Assembly (NCBI RefSeq): GCF_025642155.1
Contig: NZ_CP106798.1
Span: forward strand, 868,001 to 932,000
Reading direction: 5' to 3'
DNA length: 64,000 nucleotides
From: Streptomyces sp. HUAS 15-9
Lineage (GTDB): Bacteria; Actinomycetota; Actinomycetes; Streptomycetales; Streptomycetaceae
The translations under genes and the position numbers were made by a program. Below are positions 8,555-18,068 of the stretch, one piece after another (the stretch's first letter is position 1; the number at the start of each line of letters is the position of its first letter). The notes beneath the pieces are model-generated. The model did no database searches. It had not been told where the DNA came from and worked only from the letters and a program-made list of their open reading frames with translations.

Positions 8555-8901
8555 GCACCGACCCCGCGATCGACCCGAGCGTCCCGCCCAGCGGCACCGG
8601 CTGCGTGGAGTGCGACGAGGCGGGCGGCTGGTGGTTCCATCTGCGCCGCTGTACGCAGTGCGGGCACATCGGCTGTTGCGACGACTCCCCCGCCAAGCAC
8701 GCCACGGCCCACTACCGGACCACCGGGCACCCCGTCATCCGCAGCTTCGAGCCGGGCGAGGAGTGGTTCTGGAACTACGACACCGACGAGTTGTACGCCT
8801 CCGGTCCCGAGCTCGTTCCCCCGGTCGCCCACCCCGCCGACCAGCCCGCACCGGGCCCGGCCGGACGGGTACCCGAGAACTGGGCACAGACTCTGCGCTG
8901 A
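8551..8901 (+). CDS. UBP-type zinc finger protein
   Basis: The 116-residue protein is essentially one ZnF-UBP domain. Cysteines in GCVECDEAGGWWFHLRRC and TQCGHIGCC, plus histidines in KHATAHY and GHPVI, match the zinc ligands of the fold, followed by FWNYDTDELY. In eukaryotic deubiquitinases this fold grips the free C-terminal Gly-Gly of ubiquitin; this genus has no ubiquitin, so the bacterial ligand is unknown. The tail is Pro-rich and short. Its ATG overlaps the kinase stop by 4 bp, placing it as third gene of a translationally coupled operon with the kinase and the fused reductase. Confidence 0.9.
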   Translation: MSTDPAIDPSVPPSGTGCVECDEAGGWWFHLRRCTQCGHIGCCDDSPAKHATAHYRTTGHPVIRSFEPGEEWFWNYDTDELYASGPELVPPVAHPADQPAPGPAGRVPENWAQTLR

Positions 8902-8927
8902 ACACCCGTTGCCGGGGGCCGGCATGC

Positions 8928-8954
8928 GGGTGCCCCGCGCGTGGCGGGGCACCC
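8928..8954. terminator. Bidirectional terminator-like hairpin
   Basis: A perfect 11-bp inverted repeat, GGGTGCCCCGC and GCGGGGCACCC, encloses a 5-nt loop. It lies between two genes that converge (UBP zinc finger ending at 8901 and M4 peptidase ending at 8981). No U tract follows, which is normal for streptomycete terminators. Confidence 0.75.
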
Positions 8955-8980
8955 TGGTCTGCCGTGGGACCGGCCTGCCG

Positions 8981-10780
8981 TCAGTGACGGGCGGCAGGCG
9001 TGTTCGCGGCGGTGACGTTGACCTCGGCCCAGGCCCGGTCGACCGTCTTGTACTCGACGCTGGACGCGCCGTACAGGTCCTTGGCCGCCTTCAGCGTCGC
9101 GACACGCGCGTCGTGGAAGTCGGTCGAGGAGACCATGTAGCGGGTCAGGGCACGGTAGAAGATCGCCGTGGCCCTGGTCCGGCCGATGCCCTTGACGGTC
9201 CCGCCGTCGTAGGTCGGCGAGTTGTACTTCACGCCGCTGATCGTCTTCTGGCCGCTGCCCTCCGCGAGGAGGTAGTAGGCGTGCGACGAGACACCGGAAC
9301 CGGCGTGCACCTCGGTGTAGTACACCTCCGGCTTCCAGTAGTCGACGGTGCCCTCGAGCCGGTCCAGTGACGGGTGGTCGAGGCGGCGCAGGAACTTCTG
9401 GGACAGACCCATCTTCTCGCCGATGAGGTAGTCCGGCGTGTCCTTCGCGTTCCTGGCGAAGAACTCGACGTTGGAGCCGAAGATGTCGGCCAGCGACTCG
9501 TTCAGCGAGCCGGGCTCGCCGTACTGGCCGTTGTCGTCGACGAAGGTCGGCTCGAGCTTCGCGGTCGCGTCCACCACGCCGTGGGTCAGCTCGTGACCGG
9601 TGACGTCGAGGGCGACGAGCGGCTTCTTGATCGTACGGCCGTCGCCGTCGCCGTACAGCATGCAGCCGCACTGGGGGTCCCAGAAGGCGTTGCCGACCTT
9701 CTTGCCCCAGTGGACCATGGCCTTGGCGGGCTTGCTGTTGTTCGCGATGCCCTTGCGGTTGAAGGTCTTCTTGTAGAAGTCCAGGGTCCTGGTGATGCCG
9801 TACTGGGCGTCGGCGGCGGCGCTGGCACGGCTGGAGGTCGTGCCGTTGCCGAAGGTCTTGCTCGAGCTGGTGATCTTCTTTCCGGCGCCGAAGTTCTCGG
9901 TCTGCGTCCCCTTGGCGTCCCGGGTCTCGGTGCCGTAGCGGTTCGGGTCCTTCAGCAGGTAGGTCGTGCGGGCCGTCTGCTGGACGGTCAGCCCGACCGT
10001 GCCGACGAACAGCGACTTGCCGGTGCCCGCCACCGTCTTCGGGTAGCGGGTGGCGGTGGCCGCCGACAGCGACGAACCGGCGAGGCCGGCGTCCCGCGTA
10101 CCGAGGCCGGCGGCCGGGTCGATGGTCTCGCCCCGCTTGCGCAGGGTGTCGAGCAGCTTCGGCGACAGGAACTCGTCGCTCACGGGCGCGTTGCTGCGCA
10201 CCTTGCCGGTGACGGCGTCGACGACGACCGTCCGGGCGCCGTTGCCCTCGGTGGTGCCGCTGTCGGTCACCGTCACCTGGTAGGCGAGGGCCGAGGCGCC
10301 CTCACGGGCGTCCACCACGAGCTGGGCGCTGCCCGCGTCGCCCTTGGCGGCCGCGGCGGCCTTCTGCTCCGCCTGCTCGGCGGTCAGTTCGGCCTGTGCG
10401 GCGGCGGGCTTGACGGAGTGGTCGGCCGCGGGGGTCACACCCGTGTAGGCCAGCTGCCGGGAGAGGTGGACGACGAGGTCGCCACCGAGCACCGGCATTC
10501 CGTTGTGCGTCCGGACGAACCGGACGTGCCGGGCGCCCTCGGGGTCGATCATCACGTCCTGGGCGTGAAGCCGGTCGCCCGTGGAGACGCCGGTCGCCGA
10601 CGCGTGGGCGAAGGCGGCGGCACGCGCCGCCGACACCACCGACGCGGCCGTCGAGGCCTGCGACGAAACGCCGCGCTCCACCCCCGTGGAGGGACCCGCG
10701 AATGCGGTACCGGCGAGGCCCGTGGCGGCCGTCGTCACGGCGACGGCAACCGCCACGCTGCGTATGTGCGGTCTACGCAC
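8981..10780 (-). CDS. Secreted M4 family (thermolysin-like) metallopeptidase
   Basis: The 599-residue preproenzyme begins with a Sec-type signal peptide (basic start, hydrophobic core, cleavage near AFA at about 28). An FTP/PepSY-type propeptide with repeated Ala/Glu-rich segments follows. The mature catalytic domain contains the zinc motif HELTH (about 396-400), the third ligand Glu in NESLADIFG and the late HAYYLLAEG histidine region. It should be an extracellular neutral zinc endopeptidase. The GTG start at 10780 has AAGGA nine bases upstream. It diverges from a serine hydrolase gene. Confidence 0.93.
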   Translation of the reverse strand: MRRPHIRSVAVAVAVTTAATGLAGTAFAGPSTGVERGVSSQASTAASVVSAARAAAFAHASATGVSTGDRLHAQDVMIDPEGARHVRFVRTHNGMPVLGGDLVVHLSRQLAYTGVTPAADHSVKPAAAQAELTAEQAEQKAAAAAKGDAGSAQLVVDAREGASALAYQVTVTDSGTTEGNGARTVVVDAVTGKVRSNAPVSDEFLSPKLLDTLRKRGETIDPAAGLGTRDAGLAGSSLSAATATRYPKTVAGTGKSLFVGTVGLTVQQTARTTYLLKDPNRYGTETRDAKGTQTENFGAGKKITSSSKTFGNGTTSSRASAAADAQYGITRTLDFYKKTFNRKGIANNSKPAKAMVHWGKKVGNAFWDPQCGCMLYGDGDGRTIKKPLVALDVTGHELTHGVVDATAKLEPTFVDDNGQYGEPGSLNESLADIFGSNVEFFARNAKDTPDYLIGEKMGLSQKFLRRLDHPSLDRLEGTVDYWKPEVYYTEVHAGSGVSSHAYYLLAEGSGQKTISGVKYNSPTYDGGTVKGIGRTRATAIFYRALTRYMVSSTDFHDARVATLKAAKDLYGASSVEYKTVDRAWAEVNVTAANTPAARH

Positions 10781-12308
<1,528 letters not shown>

Positions 12309-12316
12309 GGCAGGGC

Positions 12317-12415
12317 GGGAACCAGTTCGCCGCGCCCGGACGTTGTACGGACGGCTCCCCCACCGGGGCCGTGGTCCCACCACTCCTGGGCGGCGCGATG
12401 AGCGAACTGGTTCCC
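12317..12415 (+). promoter_or_regulatory. Long inverted repeat enclosing the TerD-CAP start codon
   Basis: Bases 12317-12336 are exactly complementary to 12402-12415 plus 12392-12397. The stem is therefore 14 bp plus 6 bp, and the only unpaired bases on the right arm are ATGA at 12398-12401, the start codon of the TerD-CAP gene. The 55-nt loop (12337-12391) contains a smaller hairpin, GTGGT-CCC-ACCAC, at 12371-12383. The left arm starts 9 nt after the stop of the serine hydrolase. It could act as a terminator for that gene, a block on translation initiation, or both. Confidence 0.7.
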
Positions 12416-13846
12416 GGGGGCAATCTGCCCCTTCCGGGCGGCTCGCTGATCCTGCGGGTGCCCGGTCCCTTCGACGTGTCGGCGCTCATCACCGGGGGCG
12501 AGGGCAGGGTCGGCAGCGACACCGACTTCGTGTTCTACAACCAGCCGGCCGCTCCCGGTGTCCGACTGCGCGGCGACACGCTGGCCGTCGAACCGGCCCT
12601 GCTGCGCCCGGGCGCCGTGCGCGTCACCGTGGCCGTGAGCGCCGCCGAGCCGGACACCCCCCTTTGCCGACTGCCCGTGTCCGAGCTCCGGGTCACCGAT
12701 GCGCGGGGCCACACGCTCGCCCGCTTCGCCCCGCCCCGCCCGCAGCGCGAGACCGTGCTGCTGCTCGCCGAGATATACCGCCGGGGCACCGGCTGGAAGC
12801 TGCGCGCGATCGGGCAGGGGTACGCCGACGGACTGGCCGGGCTGGCCCGGGACTTCGGGGTGGACGTGGCCGAGGACCGGCCCGGGCCGACGGCACCGGC
12901 GCACCGTACGAGCGTGCCCGAGCAGCGATCGGCACCCCCTTCACCACGGCCCACTTCATCACGGCCCACTTCACCACCGCCCACTTCACCACCGCCCACT
13001 TCACCACCGCCCACTTCACCACCGCCCGCTTCGCCGCGGCCCCCGGCACCGGCCGCCGTCCCCACCTCCGATCCCGAGGGCTTCCTGAATCTCGTCAACT
13101 CCGCCCGCGCTCGGGCCGGTTCCCGGCCGGTCACCCTCGACGTGCGTCTCGTCTCGGCCGCCCGGGCCCATGCCGCCGCGATGGCCGCCGACGGACGCCT
13201 GGGCGGCGAGAGCCGCGACGGCACCTCGGTCCACCAGCGGATCACGGCCACCGGTTACACCTACGCCACAGTCGGCGAACACCTGGTCTCCGGACCGCGC
13301 ACCCCCGCCGAGTTCATCACGTACTGCCTGCGCACCGAGCAGGCCCGGCGCACGCTCCAGGACCCCGCCTTCACCCAGGCCGGCCTGGCGTACGTCACCG
13401 GTGGCCGCACGGGAGACACCTACTGGACCGCCCTGTGGGCCCGGCCCCTCGCCGCGGGCGATCTGGACCGGACCCGCACCGAGGTGGTCGAGCTCACCAA
13501 CGGCGAGCGCCGCCGGTCCGGGTTGCCGCCGCTGGCCGTCGATCCGCTGCTCACGGCCGCCGCCCAGGCGCACAGCGCGGACATGGTGGCGCGCGACTTC
13601 TACTCCCACACCGCGCCGGAGGGTTCCCAGCCGTGGGACCGGGCCGCCGCCGCGGGCTCGGCCCGGCGCACGATCGGTGAGAACATCGCCTGCGGTCAGC
13701 GCTCCCCGGCCGAGGTGGTGGACGGCTGGATCAACAGCCCCGGCCACCGCGCCAACATCCTCGAGCCCGGCTTCACCCACATCGGTGTCGGCTTCGCCGG
13801 CGGCGGCCGGGCGGGCACGTACTGGACCCAGCTCTTCGGCGCTTGA
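12398..13846 (+). CDS. TerD-like domain fused to two CAP (SCP/PR1) domains
   Basis: The 482-residue protein has three parts. Residues 1 to about 165 match the TerD tellurite/stress family (SELVPGGNLPLPGG, FDVSALITGGEG, DFVFYNQP, ETVLLLAEIYRR). A Pro/Ser/Thr linker of repeated TSPPP units covers about 170-225. Two CAP domains follow: the first (about 228-355) looks degenerate, the second (about 360-482) has canonical AQAHSADM, FYSHTAPEG, GENIACG and GWINSPGHRANIL. No signal peptide is visible, although CAP proteins are usually secreted. ATG 12398 is the family-typical start but lacks a clear ribosome binding site and sits in a stem; GTG 12371 is an in-frame alternative. Confidence 0.85.
   Translation: MSELVPGGNLPLPGGSLILRVPGPFDVSALITGGEGRVGSDTDFVFYNQPAAPGVRLRGDTLAVEPALLRPGAVRVTVAVSAAEPDTPLCRLPVSELRVTDARGHTLARFAPPRPQRETVLLLAEIYRRGTGWKLRAIGQGYADGLAGLARDFGVDVAEDRPGPTAPAHRTSVPEQRSAPPSPRPTSSRPTSPPPTSPPPTSPPPTSPPPASPRPPAPAAVPTSDPEGFLNLVNSARARAGSRPVTLDVRLVSAARAHAAAMAADGRLGGESRDGTSVHQRITATGYTYATVGEHLVSGPRTPAEFITYCLRTEQARRTLQDPAFTQAGLAYVTGGRTGDTYWTALWARPLAAGDLDRTRTEVVELTNGERRRSGLPPLAVDPLLTAAAQAHSADMVARDFYSHTAPEGSQPWDRAAAAGSARRTIGENIACGQRSPAEVVDGWINSPGHRANILEPGFTHIGVGFAGGGRAGTYWTQLFGA
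12938..13042 (+). repeat. 15-bp coding tandem repeat (TSPPP linker)
   Basis: Seven consecutive 15-bp units lie inside the TerD-CAP gene. The four units from 12968 to 13027 are identical (ACTTCACCACCGCCC) and encode TSPPP; the flanking units differ by a few bases. The unit length keeps the frame, so copy-number change alters only linker length. Confidence 0.95.
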
Positions 13847-13901
13847 GCCGGTGCTGTCCGCGATCTTGGCGGAACGACCCCGTCCGGGACACCATGCCCG
13901 C

Positions 13902-14579
13902 ATGAAGGGTGAACTCTTTTCCAGTACGCACATGGTGCGGCCGGCCGTCGAGCCGGGCATGACCGTCGAGAACGCCAAGTGCCTCAAGTACGCGGTGAAC
14001 GGCGAGATGCTCGCCCGCCAGGGCGCGATGGTCGCCTATCGCGGCAGCCTCAAGTTCGAGCGCAAGGGGCAGGGCGTGGGCGGCATGCTCAAGCGCGCGG
14101 TCACCGGTGAGGGGCTGCCGCTGATGGCGGTACGCGGCCAGGGCGAGGCATGGTTCGCGCACGAGGCGCAGAACTGCTTCATCGTCGAGGTCGAGCCCGG
14201 CGACGAGTTCACCGTCAACGGCCGCAACGTCCTGTGTTTCGACGCCTCGTTGTCGTACGAGATCAAGACGGTCAAGGGCTCGGGCATCGCCGGGGGCGGC
14301 CTGTTCAACAGTGTCTTCACCGGGCAGGGCAGGCTCGGTCTGGTCTGCGAGGGCAACCCGCTGGTCATACCGGTCTCGGCGCAGTACCCGGTGTATGTCG
14401 ACACGGACGCGGTGGTGGGCTGGACGGCACATCTGCAGACGTCGTTGCACCGCTCGCAGTCCATCGGGTCGATGCTGCGCGGAGGTTCCGGGGAAGCCGT
14501 CCAGCTGATGCTGCAGGGCGAGGGGTACGTGGTGGTCCGGCCGAGCGAGGCGACGCCTCAGAAGGCGCAGCAGCACTGA
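13902..14579 (+). CDS. AIM24 family protein
   Basis: The 225-residue protein is a full-length AIM24 (former DUF124) beta-helical protein: glycine-rich strands such as AMVAYRGSLKFERKGQG, GGMLKRAVTGEGLPLM and GLFNSVFTGQGRLGLV are characteristic. AIM24 proteins in bacteria often accompany TerD-type stress genes; the biochemical role is unknown. It follows the TerD-CAP gene by 55 bp on the same strand, which supports a shared stress module. No signal peptide or membrane segment is visible. ATG 13902 is the only good start. Confidence 0.88.
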   Translation: MKGELFSSTHMVRPAVEPGMTVENAKCLKYAVNGEMLARQGAMVAYRGSLKFERKGQGVGGMLKRAVTGEGLPLMAVRGQGEAWFAHEAQNCFIVEVEPGDEFTVNGRNVLCFDASLSYEIKTVKGSGIAGGGLFNSVFTGQGRLGLVCEGNPLVIPVSAQYPVYVDTDAVVGWTAHLQTSLHRSQSIGSMLRGGSGEAVQLMLQGEGYVVVRPSEATPQKAQQH

Positions 14580-14692
14580 CCCACGACACAGTGATCTGCG
14601 TCTCGGAGGCAACCCCTCCGCTGTTGTCGGCGTCTTGATCGGCAACAAGGTGATGCCCTGGCCCGGGTGGCCGGGGCACATTTCCGGCGGAC

Positions 14693-14735
14693 TATACACG
14701 GCGCGTATACATAGAGTGCATACGCGCCGTGTATA
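14693..14735. promoter_or_regulatory. Perfect 16-bp inverted repeat upstream of the TPR/isoprenyl synthase operon
   Basis: TATACACGGCGCGTAT at 14693-14708 is repeated in inverse orientation at 14720-14735 with an 11-bp spacer. Each arm is itself a dyad of the form ATAC-N7-GTAT, so the region holds two potential dimer sites 26 bp apart. A further short dyad, TACAC-TCC-GTGTA, follows at 14734-14746. The element ends 24 bp before the TPR start codon and is the only AT-rich stretch there, so it probably overlaps the promoter. Confidence 0.75.
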
Positions 14736-14759
14736 CACTCCGTGTAGAGAAAGGCATCC

Positions 14760-15803
14760 ATGTACGGCAAGGCATCCGCCCCGGAGTACCAGGGCGCCCT
14801 GACCACCCTGTCCGTGAACTCCTCCCTGGTCGACGTGCTCGCCGCGGGCACCGAGCAGTTGCGGGAGGCCGAGCGGGCCGGACGGCGCGACGAGGCGGCG
14901 CGCTGCGGGCTCGCCGTCGCCGAGGCACACCGGCGGCTCGGCCAGGTGGGCGACGCGGACCGGGCGTGGAAGGCGAGTTACCGCGCCGCCCGGGAGGCCG
15001 GGGACACGGCGGCGATGGCCTGGGCGCTGTGGAGCGGCGGCACGCTGGCCCGGCAGCGCGGCGCGTTCCCGCTGGCCTGGCGGCTGCTGGGGCTGGCGGC
15101 CGAACTCGGTGAGCGCGGCGGCGACATCGTCGTACGGGGCTACTCGCTGGCCGGTCTCGCGGAGACCGGGCGTATCCAGGGTGACTACGAGGCCGTGGGC
15201 CGGCTGCACGAGCAGTTGCTGGCCGAGGCCCGCAGGCGCGGCGAGGCACGGCACACGGTGTGGGCGCTGGAGGGCATCGCGCAGATGCACCGCAACACCG
15301 GTTCCTACGACACGGCGTACGCGATGTTCGAGGAGGCGGCGGAGATAGCCGCGCGGGCCGAGGACCGGCGCGGTCACGCCTGGGCGTTGCGCGGACTCGC
15401 CGACATCCTCTCGGTGCGCGACCAGAACACCGAGCGGGCGTTGGAACTGCTGTCGGAGGCGGAGGCCACGTGCCGCGCGATGAACCTCACCAGCGCGCTG
15501 GCCTACAACCACAAGATGCGCGGCAACGTCTTCTACCGCGCAGGCCGTTACGGCGAGGCCCGGGAGCTGTACGAGCAGGCGCTGACGGAGTTCCGCGCGA
15601 TGCGCGAGCCGCGTGGCGAGGCGCTGGCCCGGCTCGGCCTGGCCAAGGCGCTGGCCCGCCTCGGCCGCGACCGTGCCGAGACGGCCGCCGAACTGGCTGA
15701 GCTGGCCCGGACACTGGAGGGCAGCGGGCTGCGGCACGCACGGGAGATGGTGGCCCGCGCCCAGGAGGAGTTCGCTCTCGTCGGGGCAGAGGCCGTACGG
15801 TGA
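14760..15803 (+). CDS. Tetratricopeptide repeat protein
   Basis: The 347-residue protein consists almost entirely of TPR helices, about seven repeats, such as AAMAWALWSGGTLARQRG, AYAMFEEAAEIAARAEDR and VFYRAGRYGEARELYEQAL. There is no HTH, kinase or membrane part, so it is probably a cytoplasmic scaffold or regulator; a partner cannot be named. The ATG follows GAGAAAGG closely. Its stop overlaps the GTG start of the isoprenyl diphosphate synthase by 4 bp, so the two are translationally coupled and controlled by the inverted repeat at 14693-14735. Confidence 0.85.
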   Translation: MYGKASAPEYQGALTTLSVNSSLVDVLAAGTEQLREAERAGRRDEAARCGLAVAEAHRRLGQVGDADRAWKASYRAAREAGDTAAMAWALWSGGTLARQRGAFPLAWRLLGLAAELGERGGDIVVRGYSLAGLAETGRIQGDYEAVGRLHEQLLAEARRRGEARHTVWALEGIAQMHRNTGSYDTAYAMFEEAAEIAARAEDRRGHAWALRGLADILSVRDQNTERALELLSEAEATCRAMNLTSALAYNHKMRGNVFYRAGRYGEARELYEQALTEFRAMREPRGEALARLGLAKALARLGRDRAETAAELAELARTLEGSGLRHAREMVARAQEEFALVGAEAVR

Positions 15804-16828
15804 CGGCGCTCGACTCGGCGGTGCAGGCACCGCCCTCCGCGTCCCGGGTCCTCGACCGCTGCCGGGAGCTGGTCCGGCCCGCGCTGGCCGACGCCGTGGG
15901 GCGGCTGCACCCGTGGGTGGGTGAGATGGCCGCCTACTCCTTCGGCTGGTGCGAGATCGGCGGCGCGCCCGCCGTGGCGCCGGGCGGCAAGGGCGTGCGG
16001 CAGGCCCTGGCCGTGCTCGGGGCCGAGGCGGCGGGCGCACCGGGGCGGGCCGGGGTCGGCGCCGCGGTCGCCGTGGAACTGGTGCACACCTTCTCGCTGC
16101 TGCACGACGACATCATGGACGGCGACACCGCCCGGCGCCGCCGCCCCACCGTCTGGAAGGCCTACGGCACCGGCCCCGCGGTACTGGCCGGGGACGCCCT
16201 GTTCGCGCTGGCCGTCGAGACCCTCGCCGCCGCCCCCGGCGGTGCGCCGGCGCTGCGGCTGCTGTCCGCGGCCCTGGCCGACCTGGTGCGCGGGCAGGCG
16301 GACGACCTGCTGTTCAGCACCCGGCCCTGGACCGGTCCTGAGCGGGTCCGCCCCGAGGAGTACCGGGCCATGGCGGAGCACAAGACCGGTGCCCTGCTGG
16401 GCTGCGCGGCCGCGCTGGGTGCCACGCTCGGCGGCGCTCCCGAGACCATGGCCGCCGCGCTGGACCGGGCCGGTCGGCATCTGGGGATCGCCTTCCAGAT
16501 GACCGACGACGTCCTGGGGATCTGGGGCGACCCGGCCGTCACCGGCAAGCCCGTGCACGGCGATCTGCGCGAGCGGAAGAGGACGTTCCCGGTCCTGGCC
16601 GCGCTCTCCTCCCCCGCCGCCGAGCGCCTGGCCGTGCTGCTCGACACCGGGGAGACGGTCGCGGCGGCCGCGCTGATCGAGGAGGCGGGCGGCCGCACCG
16701 CGACGCTCGCCGAAGCCCGTCGGCACACGGCCGCCGCGAAGTCGGCGCTCGCCGGTGTGCCGCTCGCGCCCGGGGCCGCCGCACAGCTGCGCCTCCTGCT
16801 GGACCATCTGCTGCGCCGCGACCTCTGA
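15800..16828 (+). CDS. Polyprenyl (isoprenyl) diphosphate synthase family protein
   Basis: The 342-residue protein has the two Asp-rich motifs of trans-isoprenyl diphosphate synthases: first motif LLHDDIMDGDTARRRRPT and second motif MTDDVLGIWGD, plus the GKGVR and KTGALLG regions. It should condense IPP with an allylic diphosphate to make GPP, FPP, GGPP or longer chains; chain length cannot be fixed from sequence here. It starts with GTG overlapping the TPR stop. No cyclase or carotenoid gene is adjacent, so the downstream use of its product is unclear. Confidence 0.9.
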   Translation: MTALDSAVQAPPSASRVLDRCRELVRPALADAVGRLHPWVGEMAAYSFGWCEIGGAPAVAPGGKGVRQALAVLGAEAAGAPGRAGVGAAVAVELVHTFSLLHDDIMDGDTARRRRPTVWKAYGTGPAVLAGDALFALAVETLAAAPGGAPALRLLSAALADLVRGQADDLLFSTRPWTGPERVRPEEYRAMAEHKTGALLGCAAALGATLGGAPETMAAALDRAGRHLGIAFQMTDDVLGIWGDPAVTGKPVHGDLRERKRTFPVLAALSSPAAERLAVLLDTGETVAAAALIEEAGGRTATLAEARRHTAAAKSALAGVPLAPGAAAQLRLLLDHLLRRDL

Positions 16829-16910
16829 AACCGTGTTGACCTGCACCGCGTCGCCGGGTCAGGGTGCAGATGGCGCGGTCCCTCACCCCGCGCCGAGAGG
16901 GTGAACTTCC

Positions 16911-17870
16911 TTGATCGGTATCTCGGACATCGAAGCCGCCGCGGAGCGGATCGCCGGACACGTCGTCCACACCCCGACCGTGCCGAGTCCCGGTCTGTCC
17001 GCACTGCTCGGCGTCCCGGTCACCACGAAGCTCGAACTCCTGCAGCGCACCGGCTCGTTCAAGGCGCGCGGCGCGACCGCGAAACTGCTGTCGCTGAGCG
17101 AGGCCGAGCGGGCCGCGGGCGTAGTGGCGGTCAGCGGCGGCAACCACGGCATCGCCCTCGCGGTGATGGCCGCCGCTCTCGATGTGAAGGCGACGGTCGT
17201 CATGCCGCGCACGGCGCCCGCGCGGTCCATCGCGATCGCGCAGGACGCGGGGGCGTCGGTGCGGCTGACCGACGGGATGGACAGCGCGTTCGAGCTGGTG
17301 AACCGGTTGCGGGACGAGGGGCTGACCCTGGTCCACCCGTTCGACGACCCGGTCGTGGTCGCCGGACAGGGCACCGTCGGCCTGGAGTTGGCCGCGGACG
17401 CCGATGAGCTGACCGACGTGGTGGTCAGCATCGGCGGTGGGGGTCTGATCGCCGGTGTGGCGGCCGCGCTGCGCGCCCTGCGTCCCGGCGTCCGGATCTG
17501 GGGCGTGGAGACGGAGGGCGCCCAGGCCATGTCCGAGGCGCTGGCGGCGGGCGGGCCGGTGCCGGTCGCGCTGTCCTCGATCGTGACCACGCTCAGCGCG
17601 CCGACCGTGTCACGGCTGACGTACGACCATGTCTCCGCCCTGGTCACCGAGGTCCTGGTGGTCCCCGACCGGGAGGCCGTCCGGGGCTGCCTCGACCTCG
17701 CCGAGCACGCCAAGGTGTGGGCGGAACCGGCCGCCGGCTGTCTGCTGCCCGCGGCCCGGCAGGTGCTGGACCGGGTGGGCGCCGGCGCCCGGCTCGGGCT
17801 GGTGGTGTGCGGGGGCAACACGAGCCCCGGGGACGTCAAGAAGTGGACGGAACAATTCGGCCTGTCTTGA
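16911..17870 (+). CDS. PLP-dependent threonine/serine dehydratase-like enzyme
   Basis: The 319-residue protein is a fold-type II PLP enzyme: RTGSFKARGA carries the Schiff-base lysine (about 52), SGGNHGIA is the substrate-binding Asn loop and SIGGGGLIAG binds the cofactor phosphate. The length equals catabolic threonine dehydratases and serine racemases without a regulatory ACT domain. It should deaminate or racemise small hydroxy-amino acids. The start is a TTG at 16911 preceded by GAGAGGG. The gene stands alone, 82 bp after the isoprenyl synthase. Confidence 0.87.
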   Translation: MIGISDIEAAAERIAGHVVHTPTVPSPGLSALLGVPVTTKLELLQRTGSFKARGATAKLLSLSEAERAAGVVAVSGGNHGIALAVMAAALDVKATVVMPRTAPARSIAIAQDAGASVRLTDGMDSAFELVNRLRDEGLTLVHPFDDPVVVAGQGTVGLELAADADELTDVVVSIGGGGLIAGVAAALRALRPGVRIWGVETEGAQAMSEALAAGGPVPVALSSIVTTLSAPTVSRLTYDHVSALVTEVLVVPDREAVRGCLDLAEHAKVWAEPAAGCLLPAARQVLDRVGAGARLGLVVCGGNTSPGDVKKWTEQFGLS

Positions 17871-18068
17871 GCCGGCACCGCGCCAAAACGTTTACCCTCG
17901 GTTACCCGCAGGTCGAGGCGGGGAAATTCGCTGTTCTCCACAAGTCGTACGCCCCCTGGGCCGGTTGAATAGAAGGCAGGAAGCAGCCCGGAGTTGCAGA
18001 TCCTTTGAACGCTCACCGTCGCGCCCCGCGTACCTCTGGGAAAGACGAGGCAGGGGTTTCAGCGAGGG

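Noticed and set aside
12938..13042. Regular 15-bp repeats that looked like a small CRISPR or regulatory array.
   Set aside because: There are no spacers and the repeats encode an in-frame TSPPP linker inside the TerD-CAP gene.
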